From positions 1 to 38,725 of the forward strand of contig RFZB01000005.1 of the NCBI GenBank assembly GCA_009920915.1: a stretch of 38,725 nt of DNA, in the 5' to 3' direction. The position numbers and the translations under genes are program-made. The notes beneath the pieces are model-generated. The model was not told the DNA's origin and made no database searches. It worked only from the letters and a program-made list of their open reading frames with translations. Source of the DNA: Sphingomonadaceae bacterium (GTDB lineage: Bacteria; Pseudomonadota; Alphaproteobacteria; Sphingomonadales; Sphingomonadaceae). Shown here one piece after another: positions 33,051-38,725 of the stretch. Every line of letters begins with the position of its first letter. Position 1 is the stretch's first letter.

Positions 33051-36000
33051 ATGAATCTTCGGAACATTTCGGCCTGGTGCATTCGCAACCCAGTGCCGCC
33101 CATCGTCTTGTTCGTGGCGCTGCTGCTGGCAGGCATCATCAGCTTCAGCCGGATGGATGTGAACAACAATCCGGATATTGAATTCCCGGGCGCACAAGTT
33201 GTGATTGTGCAGCCGGGTGCCGCCCCGACTGAGCTGGAAAAGCAAGTGACGCAGATTGTTGAGGCGTCACTGCGTTCCATTAATGGCGTTGACGAGATCA
33301 ATTCCTCGGTGCGCGAAGGCATGTCGATGACCTTCGTTCAGTTCCAACTTGGGACGGATATTGACCGGGCCGTCAACGACATCCGGGATTCTTTGACCAA
33401 AGTGCGCAGCGATTTGCCTGACGGTATTTTGGAGCCGCAGGTCAACCGCGTCGACACCACGGGCGAGGCCATTGCCTATATTTCGGCCGAAGCGGTGGAC
33501 ATGTCGCTTGAGCAATTGAGCTGGTATGTTGATGACGTGGTGGTCAAGCGCCTGCAAGGCGTGCCGGGGGCTGCCGCCATCAACCGCGAAGGCGGGGTGA
33601 GCCGTGAAATTCGCGTTATTCTTGATCCGGCAAAAATGCAGGCCTTTGGGATTACGGCCGCGCAGGTCAATAACCAGCTGCGGCAAAGCAATTTGAATGC
33701 TGCTGGCGGCCGAACTGAAATTGCGGGTGCTGAACAATCCGTGCGCGTTTTGGGCAATGCGCGCGATGCGTTTCAGCTTGGGGAAACCAATATCGCCTTG
33801 GGCGGCGGCCGCTTTGTCAAATTGTCAGCACTGGCTGATGTGCAAGATCTTTATGGCGAACAGCGCAGCATTTCGACCATGAATGGTCGCCAAGTACTGA
33901 GCTTTTCGATCCAGCGGGCCAAGGGCGCCTCTGATGTGAAGGTGTATGACGCCGTCTGGAAAGAGTTGCGCAAAATCCAGAAGGAAAACCCGAAAATTCA
34001 TTTCACTGAGCTGTATACCTCGGTGGATTACACCAAGGCGCAGTATAAATCGTCCATTGCTGCCATGACGGAAGGCGCAATTCTGGCGGTTCTTGTTGTG
34101 TGGCTGTTCCTGCGCGACCGCCGGGCAACCATTATTTCGGCCATTGCCATTCCGCTTTCGGCCATTCCAACTTTTTGGTTCATGGAAATGCTTGGGTTCA
34201 GCCTGAACCAAATTTCCATGCTGGCCCTTAGCCTTGTGGCGGGGGTTCTGGTCGATGACGCCATTGTGGAAATTGAAAATATCGTCCGCCATATGCGCAT
34301 GGGCAAATCCGCTTATCAGGCGTCAATTGACGCTGCGGATGAAATTGGCCTGGCTGTGGTGGCCACGACTTTCTCAATTGTTGCCGTCTTCCTGCCCGTG
34401 GGCATGATGCCCGGCGTCTCGGGTGAATTCTTTAAGAATTTTGGCTTTACCGTTGTCGCAGCCGTGCTGCTCAGCCTTGCTGTCGCGCGTATGATCACGC
34501 CGATGATCGCGGCCTATTTCTTAAAGGCGCATGGCGAGGAAACGCATGGCGAAGGCCCGCTGATGGATCGCTATATGTCGATCTTGCGGTGGACATTGCT
34601 CAATCGTCGCTGGGTTGTGGTGGGCGGTGCTACCTCACTGGCGGCAACAGTTGGCGTTATGTTCACGCTGCCCTTCCAATTCCAGCCCACACTCGACTTT
34701 GATTATTCGCAAGTCCGCGTGGAAATGGTGCCGGGCACCACATTAAAGCAAACCGAAACCGTTGTGGGGCGCATTCAGGATGATCTGAAACGCAACGCGC
34801 CAGAAGTTGTGGCCGCTTTTGCCGATATCGATCCGGGCCGTGCCAGCATCTATCTGCGGTTAACGCCAGAGCGCGACATTACGTCGGACGAATTCCAAAA
34901 AGCATGGGGCAAACGCTTTTCTGAAATTCCCGATGCGCGGGTGACATTCCAATCGCAGACAGGCGGCTTCTCGGGCCGCGATATAACCATCACACTGGGG
35001 GGAAGTGACCCCGTTGTGCTGGAGCAAACGGCCCAAAAACTGACCGAAGAAATGCGTGGTCTGAAGGAAATTGTGGCCCCCCGTATCGGCGGAGATATGC
35101 TGCGTCCCGAAATCACGATCAAGCCGCGCGCCGACCTTGCCGCCAGCATGGGTGTGACAACGGCTGCCTTATCGCAAACCATTCGGATCGCAACGCTGGG
35201 CGATATTGATCAGAACAGTGCAAAATTCTCGCTATCTGATCGACAAGTGCCCATCCGCGTTTCCTTGTCTGAGCAATCTCGTCGCTCGCTGGCCACGCTG
35301 GAAAATCTGCCTGTGCCAACGTCAACAGGTGGGTCAGTTCCGCTTAAGACAGTGGCCGAGATTTCCTTTGGCGCGGGGCCAACGACCATCCAGCGATCAA
35401 ACCAGAACCGTCGGATTTCCATTGGGGCGGACTTTGCCGTCAACCCGAAGACTGGCAAACCCTATGTCAACAGCCAGGCGATGGCGGCCATTAATGACCT
35501 GCCAACCATGAAGGCGCTGCCCCAAGGCGTGCAAAAGCTGACACTGGGCGATGCGCGTTGGCAGCAAGAGATGGTGACCAACTTCCTGATTGCCTGTTTG
35601 ACCGGCATCGCCTCGGTCTTTGCCGTGCTGGTGTTGCTCTATCGCCGCTTCGTGCCCCCTCTCGTCAATATGGGCTCGCTGTTGCTCGCCCCGCTGGGTG
35701 GGTTGATTGCGCTTAAGCTTTTTGGCTTTGCGATTTCCATGCCCGTGTTGATTGGCATTTTGATGCTGTTCGGGATTGTGGCCAAGAACTCAATTCTGCT
35801 GATCGACTTTGCCTTGGAAGAAATTGACAAAGGCGTGCCGCGGTTTGAAGCCATTATGGATGCGGGCCATAAGCGTGCACAGCCCATTGTTATGACCACA
35901 GTGGCCATGGTTGCGGGCATGGTGCCAACCGCTCTGGCACTGACAGGGGACGGTGCTTTCGCTCAGCCCATGGGCGTGACCGTGATTGGCGGGCTGATTG

Positions 36001-36215
36001 TGTCGACCTTCCTGACGCTGCTGATCGTCCCGGCAAGCTTCAGCCTCGCGGTTGGCTTTGAAGGCCGCGTTGGCCCTTGGCTGCGCTATCACCTGACAAC
36101 AGGTGGCCATGATGAAATGGCCACAACGCCACCCCGGCTGTTGCCGACCAATTTCTGGTCGCGTGTGAAGCGGCGGGTGCTTCGTCGTCCCTATGATGCG
36201 CAGCCGGCGGAGTAA
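33051..36215 (+). CDS. RND family efflux pump, inner-membrane transporter (AcrB/HAE-type)
   Basis: A 1054-residue proton-driven multidrug exporter of normal family length. It has an N-terminal helix (FVALLLAGIISFSRM), a large periplasmic domain, the central helix block with the proton-relay aspartates in LVAGVLVDDAIVEIENIV, a second periplasmic domain and a C-terminal helix block (FGIVAKNSILLIDFALEEI). The HAE-type second block replaces the usual Asp-Asp pair with Asn and Asp, as in relatives. Substrates cannot be predicted. A ribosome-binding site GAGG overlaps the adaptor stop. No outer-membrane channel gene follows, so the pump must use one encoded elsewhere. Confidence 0.95.
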   Translation: MNLRNISAWCIRNPVPPIVLFVALLLAGIISFSRMDVNNNPDIEFPGAQVVIVQPGAAPTELEKQVTQIVEASLRSINGVDEINSSVREGMSMTFVQFQLGTDIDRAVNDIRDSLTKVRSDLPDGILEPQVNRVDTTGEAIAYISAEAVDMSLEQLSWYVDDVVVKRLQGVPGAAAINREGGVSREIRVILDPAKMQAFGITAAQVNNQLRQSNLNAAGGRTEIAGAEQSVRVLGNARDAFQLGETNIALGGGRFVKLSALADVQDLYGEQRSISTMNGRQVLSFSIQRAKGASDVKVYDAVWKELRKIQKENPKIHFTELYTSVDYTKAQYKSSIAAMTEGAILAVLVVWLFLRDRRATIISAIAIPLSAIPTFWFMEMLGFSLNQISMLALSLVAGVLVDDAIVEIENIVRHMRMGKSAYQASIDAADEIGLAVVATTFSIVAVFLPVGMMPGVSGEFFKNFGFTVVAAVLLSLAVARMITPMIAAYFLKAHGEETHGEGPLMDRYMSILRWTLLNRRWVVVGGATSLAATVGVMFTLPFQFQPTLDFDYSQVRVEMVPGTTLKQTETVVGRIQDDLKRNAPEVVAAFADIDPGRASIYLRLTPERDITSDEFQKAWGKRFSEIPDARVTFQSQTGGFSGRDITITLGGSDPVVLEQTAQKLTEEMRGLKEIVAPRIGGDMLRPEITIKPRADLAASMGVTTAALSQTIRIATLGDIDQNSAKFSLSDRQVPIRVSLSEQSRRSLATLENLPVPTSTGGSVPLKTVAEISFGAGPTTIQRSNQNRRISIGADFAVNPKTGKPYVNSQAMAAINDLPTMKALPQGVQKLTLGDARWQQEMVTNFLIACLTGIASVFAVLVLLYRRFVPPLVNMGSLLLAPLGGLIALKLFGFAISMPVLIGILMLFGIVAKNSILLIDFALEEIDKGVPRFEAIMDAGHKRAQPIVMTTVAMVAGMVPTALALTGDGAFAQPMGVTVIGGLIVSTFLTLLIVPASFSLAVGFEGRVGPWLRYHLTTGGHDEMATTPPRLLPTNFWSRVKRRVLRRPYDAQPAE

Positions 36216-36234
36216 CCCAATAGACCGCCCAGAA

Positions 36235-37503
36235 ATGCCCCCATCTTCGCCGCTGTTGCCTGTTAGTCCGGCTGCAGCGGCGGATGTTGTCAGAATGAAA
36301 AGACTGGCCACTGGCATGTTGCTGGTGATGGCGCTTATTTATGTCGCTGCGCGGGTCATTGGCCCCGTTCACCCTGCCATTGGATTCATTAAAGCTTTTG
36401 CCGAAGCGGCTATGGTGGGTGGGCTGGCCGATTGGTTTGCCGTGACGGCTCTCTTCCGACATCCTTTGGGCCTGCCCATTCCGCATACGGCAATCATCCC
36501 GCGCAACAAAAACCGTATTGGCGATACGCTGGCCGCCTTTTTGCGGGATAATTTTTTAACACCTGCCGTCGTTGCGCGGCGGATGCGGCGGGTGGATGTG
36601 GCAGGTGCCGTGGGCCGCTTTCTAGCCAATCCAACTGGCAGCGGCTCTGGCCGGTTGCGCGAAGGGGCCTCGCGCCTCCTGGCTGATGTGTTGGAAAGCC
36701 TTGATGATGATCGGTTGGGGGGCATGGCAAAATCAGCCTTGGCTGACCGGCTTCGTCGTCTTGATGCCGCCCCCGTGCTTGGACAGGCGCTGACAGCCTC
36801 CATGCGCGAAGGGCGGCATATCCCGCTGCTGGATGGCATCATCAATCGCGCCAGCCTGATCATTGCCTCGAACGAAGACATTATCCGCGAGATGGTGCAT
36901 GAGCGCGCCGGCCGCATTTTGCGCTGGACGGGGCTGGATGAGAATGTCGCCGATGCCGTGATTTCGGGCCTCAATAAGCTGGCTTTTGATATGGCGGATG
37001 ATCCTGACCATCCTTTGCGCCAAAAGATTAACGAACTGCTCGAAGATTTGGCGCATGATTTACAGAATGACGCGCCGATACAGGCTCGGGTGAATGGCCT
37101 AAAGGATGAGCTGATTGACAACCCCGCCCTCCAAAACTGGATGGACGGTCTGTGGCAACAGGGCCGCGCGGCCCTGCTCAAGGCGGCCCGCGCGCCTGAC
37201 CGGGCCATGGCTGGCCGCTTTGGTGAGACGCTGCGGCAATTGGGCACGACGCTGCAAAATGACCCAAGGCTGCGCCAAACTGTCAACCGTTTTGCCCGCC
37301 GCGCCACCGTGGGCGCCGCAGCCAGCTATGGCAATGGAATTGTGACCTTGGTGTCAGACACGATCCGCGGCTGGGATGTGCAGCGCGTGACGGATCGGGT
37401 CGAGGCGGCCGTCGGGCGCGATCTGCAATATATCCGCATCAATGGCACGCTGGTCGGCGGGCTTGTGGGCCTTGCCATTCACGCCATTGACGTCTGGCTT
37501 TAA
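36235..37503 (+). CDS. DUF445 family membrane protein
   Basis: About 422 residues. The N-terminal membrane segment [20 protein letters not shown] is followed by the DUF445 signature [44 protein letters not shown] long helical, charged middle region follows, and the C-terminal hydrophobic segment [19 protein letters not shown] may be a second anchor. Function is unknown; the protein probably sits in the inner membrane with a large soluble domain. No start has a good ribosome-binding site: 36193 would overlap the pump gene by 23 bp, 36235 lies just after it, and 36295 is also possible. The stop overlaps the murA stop in a shared TTAA. Confidence 0.88.
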   Translation: MPPSSPLLPVSPAAAADVVRMKRLATGMLLVMALIYVAARVIGPVHPAIGFIKAFAEAAMVGGLADWFAVTALFRHPLGLPIPHTAIIPRNKNRIGDTLAAFLRDNFLTPAVVARRMRRVDVAGAVGRFLANPTGSGSGRLREGASRLLADVLESLDDDRLGGMAKSALADRLRRLDAAPVLGQALTASMREGRHIPLLDGIINRASLIIASNEDIIREMVHERAGRILRWTGLDENVADAVISGLNKLAFDMADDPDHPLRQKINELLEDLAHDLQNDAPIQARVNGLKDELIDNPALQNWMDGLWQQGRAALLKAARAPDRAMAGRFGETLRQLGTTLQNDPRLRQTVNRFARRATVGAAASYGNGIVTLVSDTIRGWDVQRVTDRVEAAVGRDLQYIRINGTLVGGLVGLAIHAIDVWL

Positions 37504-38725
37504 CCGTCGCTGGCGCGTTCAATATCGGCGCCAACGGCAGACAGTTTTTCTTCCAGCCGCTCATAGCCTCGATCGAGATGGTAAACGCGGGCCACTTGCG
37601 TTTCGCCATCGGCAACAAGGCCTGCAATGATTAGGCTCATCGAGGCACGCAGGTCTGTCGCCATCACAGGCGCGCCAACCAAGCGGTTCACGCCCTTCAC
37701 CACAGCCGTGCGGCCTTTAACCTGAATATCCGCGCCCATGCGGGCCAGTTCGGGCACGTGCATATAGCGGTTTTCAAAAATCGTTTCGGTCAACACGCTG
37801 GCGCCATTGGCGCGCAGCAGCATGGCCATAAACTGCGCCTGCATATCGGTGGCAAAGCCTGGGAATGGGGCTGTCGAAAGCGTCAGCGGCTTTAGCTGGC
37901 CGTCAGACGTGACACGAATGCCCTTTTTATGCTCGGTCACCTCGACACCCGCTTCGCGCAGCGCCGCTAAGGTTGCGTGCATATCATCCGCGCACGCGCC
38001 ATCCAGCTCGACTTCGCCGCCTGCCAGGCCAACGGCGCAGGCATAGCTGCCGGCTTCAATCCGGTCGGGCATTACGGCATAGGTTGCACCATGGAGGCGG
38101 TCTACGCCCTCCACAATCAGCTTTTCGGTACCAATGCCATCAATATGCGCGCCCATCGCCACAAGCAGGCGGCACAGATCAACAATTTCTGGCTCGCGCG
38201 CCGCATTTTCAATGATGCACGTCCCCTTGGCACGGACGGCGGCCATCAGCGCATTTTCCGTTGCACCCACCGAGACGACCGGGAAGACAATTGTGCCACC
38301 GGGCAGGCGACCGCCCTTGGCACGGGCCGTCACATAGCCAGCGGTTGTTTCAATCTCTGCGCCAAAGGCTTCGAGCGCCTTTAAGTGCAAATCAATGGGG
38401 CGGTTGCCAATGGCGCATCCGCCGGGCAACGAGACGGTTGCCTCACCCGCGCGGGCCAATAACGGGCCAAGAACCAAGATAGAGGCGCGCATTTTGCGGA
38501 CAATGTCATAAGGCGCCATGGTCGCCGTGACTTTGCCAGCACGCAGCGTCATCACACGGCCAAAATCTTCCGGCCGCGCGCCTTCAATCATTGTGGAACA
38601 GCCCAATTGATTGAGCAAATGGCCAAAACTATCCACGTCCGCGAGGCGCGGCAGATTGCGCAAGGTCAACGGCTCATCCGTTAACAGCGCGCAAGGCAAC
38701 AAGGTCAGCGCCGAGTTTTTCGCGC
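37500..38725 (-). CDS. murA: UDP-N-acetylglucosamine 1-carboxyvinyltransferase MurA (5' end outside window)
   Basis: MurA transfers enolpyruvate from phosphoenolpyruvate to UDP-GlcNAc, the first committed step of peptidoglycan synthesis. The visible part of about 408 residues starts at the window edge with AKNSAL, the conserved Lys-Asn of the N-terminus, so only about 20 residues are missing. The catalytic loop has the usual cysteine, [15 protein letters not shown], predicting normal fosfomycin sensitivity. Other motifs are [39 protein letters not shown] and [14 protein letters not shown]. The gene is complete at its 3' end and convergent with the DUF445 gene. Confidence 0.96.
   Translation of the reverse strand, partial: AKNSALTLLPCALLTDEPLTLRNLPRLADVDSFGHLLNQLGCSTMIEGARPEDFGRVMTLRAGKVTATMAPYDIVRKMRASILVLGPLLARAGEATVSLPGGCAIGNRPIDLHLKALEAFGAEIETTAGYVTARAKGGRLPGGTIVFPVVSVGATENALMAAVRAKGTCIIENAAREPEIVDLCRLLVAMGAHIDGIGTEKLIVEGVDRLHGATYAVMPDRIEAGSYACAVGLAGGEVELDGACADDMHATLAALREAGVEVTEHKKGIRVTSDGQLKPLTLSTAPFPGFATDMQAQFMAMLLRANGASVLTETIFENRYMHVPELARMGADIQVKGRTAVVKGVNRLVGAPVMATDLRASMSLIIAGLVADGETQVARVYHLDRGYERLEEKLSAVGADIERASDG

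Overview
This window looks like chromosomal DNA from a sphingomonad (Alphaproteobacteria, Sphingomonadales). The evidence is the ruvC-ruvA-ruvB block running straight into ybgC-tolQ-tolR-tolA-tolB-pal, a SciP/DUF1153 gene (the CtrA-inhibitor family of alphaproteobacteria), a long TonB-dependent receptor of sphingomonad type, and moderately high GC by eye. No database search was possible, so family names rest on motifs and remembered family features. No rRNA, convincing tRNA, CRISPR array, insertion sequence or prophage was seen.

Layout. (1) 1-2634: a DUF559 endonuclease-like gene between two inverted copies of a GC-rich hairpin repeat, then ruvC, ruvA and ruvB (Holliday junction processing). 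(2) 2684-6983: the Tol-Pal envelope operon, closed by a strong hairpin terminator. (3) 7060-14103: secreted or periplasmic hydrolases, namely a two-domain M16 peptidase with a small beta-rich protein, an S45 penicillin/acyl-homoserine-lactone acylase, and a divergent M28 aminopeptidase. (4) 14180-16753: the ClpB disaggregase, preceded by an inverted repeat and a possible heat-shock promoter. (5) 16877-24008: the most unusual region. It holds a TPR plus 2OG-Fe(II) oxygenase gene (frameshifted), a small secreted protein with two cysteines, a TPR plus aspartyl/asparaginyl beta-hydroxylase, a sulfotransferase-like P-loop protein, and a TonB-dependent receptor (also frameshifted). (6) 24278-31587: an exported protein of unknown function, PdxH, a cation diffusion facilitator, an HSL-type esterase, a beta-lactamase-family serine hydrolase, a membrane-anchored small protein, MnmA, SciP, a small membrane protein and a SIMPL-domain protein. 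(7) 31856-38725: an RND efflux adaptor and pump, a DUF445 membrane protein, and the C-terminal part of MurA, which runs off the right end.

How the genes work together. The housekeeping part covers recombination repair (RuvABC), outer-membrane constriction and integrity (Tol-Pal), protein quality control (ClpB), wall precursor synthesis (MurA), tRNA thiolation (MnmA) and vitamin B6 metabolism (PdxH). Region 5 is the best candidate for something undescribed: two different Fe(II)/2OG oxygenases, each with a TPR N-terminus, sit with a sulfotransferase-like protein, a small secreted protein and an outer-membrane receptor. I infer a modification system for an exported protein, peptide or receptor. 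The substrate is unknown, and two of its genes are frameshifted in this sequence.

The genome is tightly packed. Three convergent gene pairs share their stop codons in 4-bp palindromes (28694, 30847, 37500), and many operon genes overlap or lie within 10 bp of each other.
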